From: Bacillota bacterium
GTDB lineage: Bacteria > Bacillota > Clostridia > Lachnospirales > Cellulosilyticaceae
DNA: 64,000 bases
Reading direction: 5' to 3'
NCBI GenBank assembly: GCA_023410675.1
Contig: JAEYPM010000066.1
Location: 18,778-82,777 of the forward strand
This document shows, in pieces, positions 17,458 to 27,410 of the stretch. The position numbers and the translations under genes were made by a program. Below the pieces are notes generated by a model. The model worked only from the letters and a program-made list of their open reading frames with translations. It did not search any database and was not told where the DNA came from. Position 1 is the first letter of the stretch. Each line of letters starts with the position of its first letter.

Positions 17458-19716
17458 ATGTGCAAATATGCTCAGGTTATTATAAATTATGCAAAAGTTA
17501 AAGAAATAGATATGTTCTTTACTTACAAAATCAGTAAAGAACTTTTAGATAAAGTCAAAATAGGCCATAGAGTTTTCGTTCCTTTTGGTAAAAGCAATAA
17601 GTTACAGATGGGCTATGTTCTAGATATTATAGATGAAGAACCAAAGATAAATTATAAGATAAAAGAGATTATAGGTTGTGTTGATGATAAGCCGATTTTA
17701 TCACCTATTTTACTTGATATGATTACATTTTTAGTAAGCTATTATGGGGCAACTTATGCATCAAGCATAGATACAGTATTGCCACCAGGACTTTTAAGTC
17801 AGCCCTTTGACGAAGAAATAAATAAAAAAGAGTTCATAAAGTTGGCTCAAGACGAGACGGCAATTACAGCTATTATTGAAGAAAATAGTGGGAAAAAAAG
17901 TTTTGAGATGAGAAAACGTGTCTTAGAGTTCATGCTCATCAATAAAAAGGCAGTGAAAAAGGATCTTATGGACATACTTGGAATTTCGCCAAGTACGCTC
18001 CAAACATTATGTAAGCATAATCTTTTAAAAAAAGAAATGGAAACAGTTACTACCACGAAAGATCCAATAAACTACAGTAAGTTTAAGGAATTAAATGAAG
18101 AGCAGTTTGAGGCAAAGGAAAGGATTGCTGAAAATATAGCAAGTGGAACCTACCAAACCTTTTTGTTAGAAGGGGTGACAGGTAGTGGTAAGACAGAGGT
18201 TTTTTTATATGGTATCAAACAAGTAATTGAGCAAGGTGGTAGCGTTATCGTTTTAGTGCCAGAAATAGCACTCACAAAACAAACTTTAGATCGTTTTCAG
18301 GAGCGTTTTGGTAATAATGTCGCTCTTACCCATAGCCGAATGAGCCCAAAAGAAAGACAACGTCTTTTTGTTAGAGCAAAAAATGGAGAAATATCCATTA
18401 TTATTGGGCCAAGAAGTGCTGTATTTATTCCTTTAGAAAATTTAAAGCTGATTGTAATAGATGAAGAGCATGATACATCCTATAAATCTGAAACAATGCC
18501 TAAATATCATTCGGTAGAAGTTGCAAAAATGAGGATGAAAAAGCAAAAGGGCACTCTTCTTCTCGCATCAGCTACACCAAGTTTAGAAAGTTACTACTAT
18601 GCAAAGCGTGAGGCGTATATTAAGCTTACGTTGTCAAACCGTATAGGCAAGGCTTGCCTTCCAAGTATCTCAGTTGTAGATATGAGAGAAGAGCTGAAAA
18701 AAGGTAATGGAACGGTCATTAGCACAAGGTTATTTAAGCTTATGGAGAAAACTTTAAAAGAAGGTAAGCAAGTGATGCTTCTTATCAATAGAAGAGGACA
18801 CTCTACCTTTATAAATTGTAGAAACTGTGGTTTTGTTGTAAAATGTAAGCATTGTGAAATTGCTCTAACCTATCACTTAACGAATAATAGTTTGATATGT
18901 CACCACTGTGGTTTAAGTATAAGCATTCCAAGTACATGCCCAGAATGTGGTTCAAGTCATATAAGATTTTTTGGAAATGGAACAGAAAAAATTGAGCAGC
19001 TTCTCAGTCAACATTTTAGCGAGTATGGCATTGGAAGAATGGATTTAGATACGACGTCAGGAAAAGAAGGTCATAATAAAATACTACAAAAGTTCATCAG
19101 TAAAGAGTATAATATTCTAATAGGAACGCAAATGATTGCAAAAGGTCATGACTTTCCAGATGTTACCTTAGTAGGTATTTTGTCAGCAGATATGTCTTTA
19201 TACTTAGAAGATTTTAGATGCAATGAAAAGACCTTTCAGCTTTTAACTCAGACACTGGGAAGAGCAGGGAGAGGGGAAAATAAAGGGGAAGTAGTGATAC
19301 AGACCTATAATCCACAGCATCCTGTACTTCATATGGTAAAAAGTTTTAGTCAACAAGAGTTTTATGAAGAGGAACTTGCTAATAGGCATCTAAAAATGTA
19401 TCCACCATATACGCACATTTTTTCTATACTGATAATAGGAAAAAATGAAGGAAAGACTATAAAAGCTGCCAATATTCTTGCTCAATACTACAAGCTTTAT
19501 TCTAAAAAAGCATCTGTTTGGTTTAGGGTAATAGGACCTACGCCAGCTACAATAAGTAAAATTGCAGATCACTACAGATGGAAAATTATTATCGTAGGTG
19601 AAGATAGAGAAAAGCTTTTGAAATTTGGCCAATATTGTATTGATAAATTTAAACAAAATGAAAGGCATGAAGAAATAAATATTAACTGGGATATTGATCC
19701 TATTACTATGATATAA
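17458..19716 (+). CDS. priA: Primosomal replication helicase PriA (N')
   Basis: The 752-residue helicase restarts stalled forks. It has an N-terminal DNA-binding domain (1-110), Walker A GVTGSGKT at residues 239-246, a DEEH box, and eight zinc-binding cysteines in four CxxC pairs (CRNC, CKHC, CHHC, CPEC). The C-terminal helicase lobe has GTQMIAKGHDFP and QTLGRAGRG. GGCAGGAA supplies a modest ribosome site. It heads a run with def and fmt that continues the ylo gene order. Confidence 0.96.
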   Translation: MCKYAQVIINYAKVKEIDMFFTYKISKELLDKVKIGHRVFVPFGKSNKLQMGYVLDIIDEEPKINYKIKEIIGCVDDKPILSPILLDMITFLVSYYGATYASSIDTVLPPGLLSQPFDEEINKKEFIKLAQDETAITAIIEENSGKKSFEMRKRVLEFMLINKKAVKKDLMDILGISPSTLQTLCKHNLLKKEMETVTTTKDPINYSKFKELNEEQFEAKERIAENIASGTYQTFLLEGVTGSGKTEVFLYGIKQVIEQGGSVIVLVPEIALTKQTLDRFQERFGNNVALTHSRMSPKERQRLFVRAKNGEISIIIGPRSAVFIPLENLKLIVIDEEHDTSYKSETMPKYHSVEVAKMRMKKQKGTLLLASATPSLESYYYAKREAYIKLTLSNRIGKACLPSISVVDMREELKKGNGTVISTRLFKLMEKTLKEGKQVMLLINRRGHSTFINCRNCGFVVKCKHCEIALTYHLTNNSLICHHCGLSISIPSTCPECGSSHIRFFGNGTEKIEQLLSQHFSEYGIGRMDLDTTSGKEGHNKILQKFISKEYNILIGTQMIAKGHDFPDVTLVGILSADMSLYLEDFRCNEKTFQLLTQTLGRAGRGENKGEVVIQTYNPQHPVLHMVKSFSQQEFYEEELANRHLKMYPPYTHIFSILIIGKNEGKTIKAANILAQYYKLYSKKASVWFRVIGPTPATISKIADHYRWKIIIVGEDREKLLKFGQYCIDKFKQNERHEEININWDIDPITMI

Positions 19717-19727
19717 AGGAGCTAGAT

Positions 19728-20195
19728 ATGGGAATTAGAACAATTCGAGTAGATAAAGATGAAATCCTAAGAAAAAAATCCAAACATGTTGCAACATTTG
19801 ATGAAAAACTATGGCAATTACTAGAAGATATGAAAGATACTATGTATAGGGCAGAAGGCGTTGGACTTGCAGCTGTTCAAATAGGTGTGTTAAAAAGAAT
19901 ATTTATTGTAGATGTTGGAGAAGGAACTGTGGAATTTATTAACCCAGAAGTATTAGAAACTGAGGGTGAACAGTTCGGAGAAGAAGGATGTCTTAGTGTG
20001 CCTAACAAATATGGTAATGTAAAAAGACCTGATCGTGTAAAAATAAAAGCTCAAGATAGAAATGGGAAGTACTTTGAAATAGAAGGACAGGGATTTATGG
20101 CAAGAGCAATGCTCCATGAATATGATCATTTAGAAGGACGATTATATGTTGACCTTGTAGAAGGAGATTTAATAGAAGTCACAGATAATAATTAA
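19728..20195 (+). CDS. def: Peptide deformylase
   Basis: The 155-residue metalloenzyme removes formyl from new N-terminal methionine. All three motifs are present: GVGLAAVQIG at 44-53, EGCLS at 86-90 and HEYDH at 130-134, which supply the metal ligands Cys and two His. AAAGGAG is well spaced to the ATG. It sits between priA and fmt, so the formylation and deformylation genes are together. Confidence 0.97.
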   Translation: MGIRTIRVDKDEILRKKSKHVATFDEKLWQLLEDMKDTMYRAEGVGLAAVQIGVLKRIFIVDVGEGTVEFINPEVLETEGEQFGEEGCLSVPNKYGNVKRPDRVKIKAQDRNGKYFEIEGQGFMARAMLHEYDHLEGRLYVDLVEGDLIEVTDNN

Positions 20196-20206
20196 AGGAG
20201 ACTAAT

Positions 20207-21142
20207 ATGAACATTGTATTTATGGGAACACCTGATTTTGCTGTCCCAACCTTGCAACTGTTAATCGATCAAAAATATACTATACAAGCTGTAGTGACGC
20301 AACCTGATAAGCCAAAAGGGAGAGGTAAAAAAGAAGCTATGCCTCCAGTTAAGGAGCTTGCTCTTAAATACAATATTCCAGTACTTCAACCAACACGTAT
20401 AAAAGGGGACGAAGTTTTTTATAATCATCTTCAAGCTTTAAATCCTGACCTCATTGTCGTTGTAGCCTTTGGACAGATTTTACCAGAAAGCATATTACAC
20501 ATACCAAGACTGGGATGTATTAATATTCATGGTTCTTTATTGCCAAAGTTAAGAGGAGCTGCACCTATCCAGTGGGCTATTATCAATCAGCACCCAGTAA
20601 CAGGGGTTACAATTATGTATATGGATAAGGGTATGGATACAGGGGCTATGTTATTGAAAAAAGAAATATCTATTGAACCAGATGAAACCTATTATACGCT
20701 TCATGAGAAAATGAAGGAAATTGGTGCAAAAACACTTCTAGAAGCCATGCCTTATATTGAAGCGGGAGGCTTAAGTAGAGAAAAGCAAAAAGATGAAGAG
20801 GCAACTTATGCATCAATGATTAACAAAGAATTAGGGCACATCCAGTGGAATAAAACTGCAAAAGAAATTGATGCACTAATAAGAGGATTAAATCCATGGC
20901 CTGTAGCTTTTACGTACTATCAAGGTGAGGTTATGAAAATATGGAAAGCTAGAGTGTGCGATGAAATTGAAGAAGGGATACCAGGTACTATTTTAGAAGT
21001 AAGTAAAGATGGCATTCTTATGCAAACTGGAAAGGGAATTGTTTTAATAGAGGAGATACAATTCTCAAGCAAAAAAAGAATGCATGTTTCAGAGTATATT
21101 AAAGGAAACAAAATAGAACCTAATGAGCGATTAGGTATTTAA
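20207..21142 (+). CDS. fmt: Methionyl-tRNA formyltransferase
   Basis: The 311-residue enzyme adds formyl from 10-formyl-THF to initiator Met-tRNA. The N-terminal domain has VFMGTPDFAVP, then the formyl-folate motif SLLPKLRGAAPIQWAI with the conserved Asn-His nearby (CINIHGSLLP). The C-terminal domain has LIRGLNPWPVAFT. It begins 12 bases after def behind AAAGGAG. A terminator lies 82 bases beyond its stop. Confidence 0.96.
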   Translation: MNIVFMGTPDFAVPTLQLLIDQKYTIQAVVTQPDKPKGRGKKEAMPPVKELALKYNIPVLQPTRIKGDEVFYNHLQALNPDLIVVVAFGQILPESILHIPRLGCINIHGSLLPKLRGAAPIQWAIINQHPVTGVTIMYMDKGMDTGAMLLKKEISIEPDETYYTLHEKMKEIGAKTLLEAMPYIEAGGLSREKQKDEEATYASMINKELGHIQWNKTAKEIDALIRGLNPWPVAFTYYQGEVMKIWKARVCDEIEEGIPGTILEVSKDGILMQTGKGIVLIEEIQFSSKKRMHVSEYIKGNKIEPNERLGI

Positions 21143-21224
21143 AGCATGTTGCTACAACCATGACATCTATTTTTTAAAGAATAAGATAGATTATAGTTTG
21201 CCCAAAAGAGGTAAATAGAAAATT

Positions 21225-21249
21225 AAAGGACGCTTTAGAAGCGTCTTTT
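21225..21249 (+). terminator. Terminator after fmt
   Basis: A 7-bp GC-rich stem (21229-21235 with 21239-21245) with a TAG loop is flanked by AAAG and TTTT, which extend the pairing. Confidence 0.8.
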
Positions 21250-21250
21250 A

Positions 21251-21259
21251 TGCTATAGT
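21251..21259 (+). promoter_or_regulatory. Possible extended -10 promoter for rsmB
   Basis: TGCTATAGT is an extended -10 element placed two bases past the fmt terminator and 34 bases before the rsmB start. No good -35 is visible. Confidence 0.35.
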
Positions 21260-21292
21260 ATGCATAAAGAAACTTTTTAGGAGAAATTGGTA

Positions 21293-22636
21293 ATGAAAAG
21301 TATAAGAGAGCAAATATTAGATATACTTATGAATAGTGAAAAGGATGAATCCTATATTCAGTTAGCTTTAAAAAAGGCTCTAAAAGAAATTGACCCAATA
21401 GACAAAAATTTTGTAACAGAAGTAGTATATGGGACAATCAAGCATAGAATAAAATTAGATTACATTATAGATACCTTTTCTAAAACACCTGTTCGTAAAA
21501 TGAAACCCCTTGTTAGAAGCAATTTAAGAATGGCAGTGTATCAAATATTTTATATGGATAAGGTCCCTGATTCAGCGGCTATTAATGAGGCTGTTAAAAT
21601 TATGCATAACAGAAAAATTAAACAGTTAGCTGGATTTGTAAATGCCAATTTAAGAAACATTGCCAGCAATAAATCCGCCATTTCTTTTCCAGACCCTCAA
21701 AAGAAGCCTATAGAATATTTATCTGTTATGTACTCTATACCTATTTGGATCATACAATTATGGCTCAAAGAGTACGATTTCATAGACACTGAAAAGATTT
21801 GTGCGGCACTTAATAAAAAAGCTCAAGTGACCATACGCATCAATACACTTCTTACAACAAAGGAGAAAATAATTAGAGAGTTAAGTGATCAAGGAATTAT
21901 AGTGCAAGAGGGACAGCTATTAGAAGAAAGCTTATATCTCAAAAATACAAGCGATATTTCAAAGATTAGTTCCTATAACAAAGGAATGTGGATCGTTCAA
22001 GATGAAAGTGCAATGCTCGTTGCACACATTCTTAATCCTAAAAAGGGGGAGATAGTCCTTGATATGTGTAGTGCACCAGGAGGAAAGACAACACATATTG
22101 CACAGCTTATGAAAAATGAAGGGAAACTCATAGCTTTTGATATCCATCCTCATAAAATTGATCTGATCAAGCAAAATGCAAGGAGAATGCATTTAGATAT
22201 TATTGAGCCAAGAATTGAAGATGCTACACAATATAATCCTTCCTTTCATGAGCAGTTTGACAAAGTACTATTAGATGCCCCATGCCTAGGCTTAGGTATC
22301 ATGAAAAGAAAGCCTGATATAAGATATAGCAAAAAAGAAGAAGACTTAGTAGCGATGACTCATTTACAAAAGCAAATGATCACTAACGCCTATAAATATC
22401 TAAAGCCAGGAGGCATTTTAGTTTATAGTACATGCAGTATGACAAAAGAAGAAAATCAAAATATAGCTTTATTTGCTGAAAAAGAGTTTGGCATGCAGTT
22501 TCAAGATATAACGCCTTTTTTACCAGAAAAATTAAAGGAATATGTAGAAAATAAAGGCTATATACAAATACATCCGTATATGGCAGATACAGATGGATTT
22601 TTTATAGCATCATTAAAAAAGAGGGCAGACAAATGA
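21293..22636 (+). CDS. rsmB: 16S rRNA (cytosine-967-C5)-methyltransferase RsmB
   Basis: This 447-residue protein has an N-terminal NusB-like helical domain (about 1-130) and a C-terminal SAM methyltransferase with MCSAPGGKTTHIAQLM, the LDAPCLGLG motif and YSTCSMTKEENQ, where the two cysteines act in release and catalysis. AGGAG at 21279-21283 supports the ATG at 21293. A TTG six bases earlier is too close to it. The stop overlaps the ATG of rlmN. Confidence 0.95.
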   Translation: MKSIREQILDILMNSEKDESYIQLALKKALKEIDPIDKNFVTEVVYGTIKHRIKLDYIIDTFSKTPVRKMKPLVRSNLRMAVYQIFYMDKVPDSAAINEAVKIMHNRKIKQLAGFVNANLRNIASNKSAISFPDPQKKPIEYLSVMYSIPIWIIQLWLKEYDFIDTEKICAALNKKAQVTIRINTLLTTKEKIIRELSDQGIIVQEGQLLEESLYLKNTSDISKISSYNKGMWIVQDESAMLVAHILNPKKGEIVLDMCSAPGGKTTHIAQLMKNEGKLIAFDIHPHKIDLIKQNARRMHLDIIEPRIEDATQYNPSFHEQFDKVLLDAPCLGLGIMKRKPDIRYSKKEEDLVAMTHLQKQMITNAYKYLKPGGILVYSTCSMTKEENQNIALFAEKEFGMQFQDITPFLPEKLKEYVENKGYIQIHPYMADTDGFFIASLKKRADK

Positions 22637-23673
22637 ATGATATAATGAGCAAAAATATTGATGAACTAGAACAGGTTATGAAAGATTATGGGGAAAATAA
22701 ATTTAGAGCAAAACAAGTATTTGAATGGCTTCATAACAAGATGGTATTAAACTATGAGCAAATGTCTAATTTACCTAAAAAGCTAATAGAGCAAATGAAA
22801 AGAGATTACCCCATAGAGACTATGAAAATAGTTAAAAAGTATGAATCAAAAATAGATGGAACCATAAAGTACTTGTTTGAACTGAAAGATTCACATATAA
22901 TAGAAAGTGTTTTAATGAGGTACAAACATGGGAATTCTGTATGCATTTCTACGCAAGTAGGATGTCATATGAACTGTGCATTTTGTGCTTCAACATTAGA
23001 AGGATTAGTAAGAAATCTAACACCAGGGGAGATGGTGTCTCAAATATATCATATTGCAAAAGATACGGGCGAAAAAGTAACGCATGTGGTTATGATGGGT
23101 AGTGGAGAACCACTTGAAAGATTAGATTATACATGTAGATTTATTGAACTTATTAATTGTGACAAAGGACAAAATATAGGGCAAAGGCATCTTACACTTT
23201 CTACATGTGGCATAGTACCTAATATCATTGAGTTAGCGAATAAAAAGCTACAAATTACTCTAGCTGTCTCTTTACATGCTTCGGATAATGACAAGAGGAA
23301 AAGCATAATGCCCATTGCAAATAAATATAGCATTCAGCAGCTCCTTGATGCTTGTAGATACTATACAGAAAAAACAGGTCGCAGGATAACATTTGAATAT
23401 GCACTGATTGACAAAGAAAATGACACACCAGAAGATGCCAGAAAGCTAGGAAAATTATTAAGAGGTATGCTTTGTCATATTAATCTTATACCTGTTAATG
23501 CTATCGAAGAAAGAAATTATAAGGGAAGTCCTCAAACCAACATAGATAGATTTATTAAAATCTTGGAGCAGGAATATAATATTGATACAACTTTGCGTAG
23601 GAAGCTTGGGGCTGATATTGATGCAGCTTGTGGACAGCTTAGACGCAGATATGTAGTGAATCGAGGTGAATAG
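22633..23673 (+). CDS. rlmN: 23S rRNA (adenine-2503-C2)-methyltransferase RlmN
   Basis: The 346-residue radical SAM enzyme has CHMNCAFCAS (CxxxCxxC cluster ligands), MGSGEPLER, LTLSTCGIVP and, near the C-terminus, the conserved resolving Cys in DIDAACGQLRRR. It methylates A2503 and can also act on tRNA. GAGGG at 22621-22625 precedes the ATG, which overlaps the rsmB stop by four bases. Confidence 0.96.
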   Translation: MNDIMSKNIDELEQVMKDYGENKFRAKQVFEWLHNKMVLNYEQMSNLPKKLIEQMKRDYPIETMKIVKKYESKIDGTIKYLFELKDSHIIESVLMRYKHGNSVCISTQVGCHMNCAFCASTLEGLVRNLTPGEMVSQIYHIAKDTGEKVTHVVMMGSGEPLERLDYTCRFIELINCDKGQNIGQRHLTLSTCGIVPNIIELANKKLQITLAVSLHASDNDKRKSIMPIANKYSIQQLLDACRYYTEKTGRRITFEYALIDKENDTPEDARKLGKLLRGMLCHINLIPVNAIEERNYKGSPQTNIDRFIKILEQEYNIDTTLRRKLGADIDAACGQLRRRYVVNRGE

Positions 23674-23674
23674 T

Positions 23675-24433
23675 ATGATTGCTTTAGGAAAGATAGATAT
23701 CGGTAAAGTTAGAAAGAAAAATGAAGATTCAATCTTTGTATCTAATACAAGAATAGGGCCACTTTCTAATTTGTATGTAGTGGCAGATGGAATGGGTGGA
23801 CATAATGCTGGAGCAGTAGCCAGTAAATTAGCTGTTGAAGAGTTTTGCAATTACTTAAAATCCCATGAAGATGCAAATATTGATAAAGAAGAAGAGATAT
23901 TGCTATTTATGAAGACAAGTATGCTTCATGCTAATCATATGGTGTATCAGTACTCTATAGAGGATATAAATCTTCAAGGTATGGGTACTACGTTTTCTGC
24001 ATGCTCTTCAATCAATAATAAACTTTATATTGTACACGTAGGGGATACGCGAATATACCTCGTTAATAAAGATGGAATAAAACAAGCGACTACAGATCAT
24101 TCTCTTGTGCAAGAAATGCTTTCAAAAGGGTATATCTCAAGCAGTGAAGTAAAGGGGCATCCACAGAGGAATATGATTACGAGAGCCATAGGTACATACG
24201 ATAAGGTAAAAATAGATACATTTATGTATGACTTAGAAGAAGTAGAGTATGTGCTTCTTTGTTCAGATGGACTAACTTCAATGATTAGCGATGAAGAGAT
24301 ATATCAAATCATTTACAGTAAAGAAGGCCTATTAGAAGAAATAGCAAATGAACTTATTTGGCATGCAAACAGTCGTGGTGGAAAAGACAACATAGCAGTT
24401 GTAATTGGAATGAATAAAGAGGTGATAGAATAA
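23675..24433 (+). CDS. prpC: PP2C family serine/threonine phosphatase
   Basis: The 252-residue phosphatase has the PP2C metal-binding motifs: KVRKKNEDS, VADGMGGHNAG, GMGTTFSA, HVGDTRIYL, LCSDGLTSM and GGKDNIAVV. It is the partner of the downstream PASTA kinase and would reverse its phosphorylations. GAGGTG at 23663-23668 sets the start at 23675, one base after rlmN. Its stop overlaps the kinase start (TAATG). Confidence 0.95.
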   Translation: MIALGKIDIGKVRKKNEDSIFVSNTRIGPLSNLYVVADGMGGHNAGAVASKLAVEEFCNYLKSHEDANIDKEEEILLFMKTSMLHANHMVYQYSIEDINLQGMGTTFSACSSINNKLYIVHVGDTRIYLVNKDGIKQATTDHSLVQEMLSKGYISSSEVKGHPQRNMITRAIGTYDKVKIDTFMYDLEEVEYVLLCSDGLTSMISDEEIYQIIYSKEGLLEEIANELIWHANSRGGKDNIAVVIGMNKEVIE

Positions 24434-26511
24434 TGTTTGGACCAGGAACGGTGCTTTCCGATCGTTATGAAATAATTGAAAAAATTGGTGCTGGTGGCAT
24501 GTCTATAGTCTATAAAGCTAAATGTAACAGGCTCCAAAGGTTTGTCGCAATAAAAGTATTAAGAGAAGAATTTGCTAAAGATGAAGAATTTGTTACAAAA
24601 TTTAAAAAGGAAGCATTTGCCGCAGCAAGTCTTTCACATCCCAATATAGTAGGTATTTATGATGTTGGTAATGACCATGAAATCAACTATATTGTCATGG
24701 AATATGTTGAAGGAATGACACTCAAACAAGTCATTCAAAGCGGAGCTCCTTTTGATTCAAAAAAAGTACTCAGCTATGGGATACAAATGGTATCCGCTTT
24801 AAAACAGGCACATAGTAAAAAAATTATTCATAGAGATATTAAACCTCAAAATATATTAGTTACACATGATGATATTCTAAAAGTAACAGATTTTGGAATA
24901 GCGAAGGCAGTAGATTCTTCTACAATTGTTGCAACAGGGAATGCCATTGGTTCTGTTCATTATTTTTCACCTGAACAAGCCAAAGGTAGATATGTCAATG
25001 AAACAAGTGACCTTTATTCATGTGGCATTGTACTTTTTGAACTTGCTACAGGCAGGCTCCCATTTGAAGCTGATACGCATATATCCATTGCTTTAAAACA
25101 TATTAATGAGGAGCTTCCACAGCCATCTGTCTATAATAAAAAAATATTGCCTGCACTTGAAGAAGTGATCATAAAAGCAACACATAAAAGTCAAGTCATT
25201 AGATATCAAAGTGCTGATGAAATGCTTAAGGATATGTCGGGGATACTTGCAAATCCCTCTTATAAGGTAATGCCAGCTACGATGTCAACAGATGAAACGA
25301 TTTTACTGAGTGAAGCAGATATGAATATTATTAGGCAAAATGAGAGGCAATTGCGTGCTCAGCAAGAAGTTCAAGATACTAAATTAGGAGAAACTATGGT
25401 AAATTCGGATAAGAATAAATCAAACAATCCAAAGGAAAATTCATCCCCAATTAAAAAGCCTAAACAAGATAATGAGGATGAAGAAAATGTATCAACACTA
25501 TATAAGGTACTTGTTAGTGTAGCAGGGGTTCTGGCAGCCTTAGTGCTCGTGGGTATTATAACCGCTGTACTGTTTATTATGCCAGAATTTGGGTCAGGCA
25601 ATGTCGATACGCCTAACTTACTAGGTATGACAGTAGAAGAAGCTAAGGAAGTAGTAAAAAAAGATAAACTTGAAATAGTTGTTGTTGGAGAAGAAGAAAA
25701 TGAAGAATATGCTGATGGAGCTATATGTAGGCAAAATCCGGCAGAACACACAATCGTGAAAGCAAAATCTAAGATAGAAGTTACCTTAGCAAAACAAGCA
25801 CAGAAAAATACTTCGCTTGTGAAAGTTCCTGATGTTAAAGGAATGGATGCAGCAAGAGCACAAGACATACTCAAAGAAAATAATTTAGATTTTAGTATTA
25901 AGAGAGAGTATAGTAATGACATTGATATGGGCAAAGTAATATCACAAACTCCAGATCAAGGAACAGAAGTTGAGACAGAGAGTACTGTTATATTAGTAGT
26001 AAGTAATGGACCAGAGATTGTTACTGTAAAAATGCCAAACCTTATGAGTATGACTGTTGCAGAAGCAAAACTAAGCCTTAGTAATAGTCAATTAAGCTTA
26101 GGTGATGTGTCAGAAAGAGCAAGTGATACAGTAGAATCAGGACTTATTATTGAGCAAAGTGTTCCACCAAATAGAGAAGTTGAAGTTGACACGCCTATTA
26201 ATGTAGTCGTAAGTAAGGGAAAAGAAGAAGTTACAAGTGAACCAAGTGAGACAGTTCCAAGTGCACAGCTTGAAAGTACAGTTAACTATACAATTCAAGC
26301 ACCATTAAATATGGATAAAGACAGATATCATGTACTTGTGACACTTATTGATCAGTCAAGTGTTCAAAGAACAGTTTATGATGCCACAGTAAGCAGAGAC
26401 GAATTTCCTTTCCAGATAAAGCTGACGGGGACAGGAATAGCAACAGCTGAAACATACTTTGACGCACAACTGGCTTATCAAGATACAATAGATTTTGGTG
26501 GTGCACAATAA
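24433..26511 (+). CDS. prkC: PASTA-domain serine/threonine kinase
   Basis: The 692-residue kinase has an N-terminal Hanks-type domain (about 10-270): GAGGMSIVYKA, catalytic Lys in AIKVL (K41), HRDIKPQN at 133-140 and DFG at 153-155. An acidic linker leads to one membrane helix at about 357-383. Outside the cell are three PASTA repeats (about 391-455, 462-526 and 530-596), then an extra domain to the C-terminus that is not PASTA. The repeats sense peptidoglycan fragments in the family. It forms an operon with its phosphatase and, downstream, with rsgA. Confidence 0.96.
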   Translation: MFGPGTVLSDRYEIIEKIGAGGMSIVYKAKCNRLQRFVAIKVLREEFAKDEEFVTKFKKEAFAAASLSHPNIVGIYDVGNDHEINYIVMEYVEGMTLKQVIQSGAPFDSKKVLSYGIQMVSALKQAHSKKIIHRDIKPQNILVTHDDILKVTDFGIAKAVDSSTIVATGNAIGSVHYFSPEQAKGRYVNETSDLYSCGIVLFELATGRLPFEADTHISIALKHINEELPQPSVYNKKILPALEEVIIKATHKSQVIRYQSADEMLKDMSGILANPSYKVMPATMSTDETILLSEADMNIIRQNERQLRAQQEVQDTKLGETMVNSDKNKSNNPKENSSPIKKPKQDNEDEENVSTLYKVLVSVAGVLAALVLVGIITAVLFIMPEFGSGNVDTPNLLGMTVEEAKEVVKKDKLEIVVVGEEENEEYADGAICRQNPAEHTIVKAKSKIEVTLAKQAQKNTSLVKVPDVKGMDAARAQDILKENNLDFSIKREYSNDIDMGKVISQTPDQGTEVETESTVILVVSNGPEIVTVKMPNLMSMTVAEAKLSLSNSQLSLGDVSERASDTVESGLIIEQSVPPNREVEVDTPINVVVSKGKEEVTSEPSETVPSAQLESTVNYTIQAPLNMDKDRYHVLVTLIDQSSVQRTVYDATVSRDEFPFQIKLTGTGIATAETYFDAQLAYQDTIDFGGAQ

Positions 26512-26512
26512 T

Positions 26513-27409
26513 ATGGTAGAAGGGATCATAATAAAAGGTATTGCTGGCTTTTACTATGTGAAAGCTGGTGATACCCTATATGAATGTAAAGCAAGAGGTA
26601 AATTTAGAAATGACAGTGTTGTGCCTATAATAGGTGATCATGTCATGATAAAGGTGCTAGGGGAAAAGTCGGATAATAATATTTTCGATAAAGCCTTTAT
26701 TGAAGATATTATGCCAAGAAAAAATAGCTTAATAAGACCGCCAGTAGCCAATATAGATCAGGCAATCGTTGTATTTTCAGTAACTTATCCAAAATTGCAT
26801 CTTGATTTGCTGGATAGATTCCTCATTATTATTGAAAAAGAGAAGATTATACCTTATATTGTTTTAAACAAAATTGACGAAGCAGATTTACACACATATA
26901 GCTATCTTTTAGATAGATACTCTAAAATAGGCTACGACATTATGGCTGTATCTGCAAAAAAGGAGATTGCTGTTCCACAGCTAAAAAGTAAACTGATTGG
27001 CAAAACTTCTGTGTTTGCTGGCCCATCTGGTGTAGGTAAGTCCACTTTATTAAATGCTATAGGAAAAGAGTTTTGCCTAGAAACAGGAGAAGTGAGTCAA
27101 AAGATTAAAAGAGGAAAGCATACGACAAGGCATGTTGAACTCATGCCACTAGAAGAGGGTGGGTATGTAGTTGATACGCCAGGCTTTACATCATTATATT
27201 TTGATAATATATCAAAGGAAGATTTGAAAGATTATTTTCCAGAATTTAGAGTGTATGAAGGCACATGTAAATTTAATGGATGCATGCATATTCATGAACC
27301 GGGGTGCAAGGTAAAAGAAGCACATGAAGCTGGCATCATATGTACGGAAAGATATAATAGTTATGTAACCTATTTTGAGCAGATAAAAAATACAACAGGG
27401 AAGTGGTAG
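26513..27409 (+). CDS. rsgA: Ribosome small subunit GTPase RsgA
   Basis: The 298-residue circularly permuted GTPase has an OB domain at the start, VLNKID and VSAKKEIAV before the P-loop (AGPSGVGKSTLLNAI), then DTPGFTSL, and a zinc-binding C-terminal CKFNGCMHIHEPGC. It checks 30S maturation. The ATG at 26513 lies two bases after prkC. No strong ribosome site is present, so coupling to prkC is likely. Confidence 0.95.
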   Translation: MVEGIIIKGIAGFYYVKAGDTLYECKARGKFRNDSVVPIIGDHVMIKVLGEKSDNNIFDKAFIEDIMPRKNSLIRPPVANIDQAIVVFSVTYPKLHLDLLDRFLIIIEKEKIIPYIVLNKIDEADLHTYSYLLDRYSKIGYDIMAVSAKKEIAVPQLKSKLIGKTSVFAGPSGVGKSTLLNAIGKEFCLETGEVSQKIKRGKHTTRHVELMPLEEGGYVVDTPGFTSLYFDNISKEDLKDYFPEFRVYEGTCKFNGCMHIHEPGCKVKEAHEAGIICTERYNSYVTYFEQIKNTTGKW

Positions 27410-27410
27410 A

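Noticed and set aside
23458..23850. 130-codon minus-strand frame across rlmN and the PP2C gene
   Set aside because: Opposes two well-supported genes and lacks signals.
25371..25934. 187-codon frame on the minus strand inside prkC
   Set aside because: It is the mirror of the kinase linker and PASTA repeats, low in complexity and rich in Ser/Thr, with no ribosome site.
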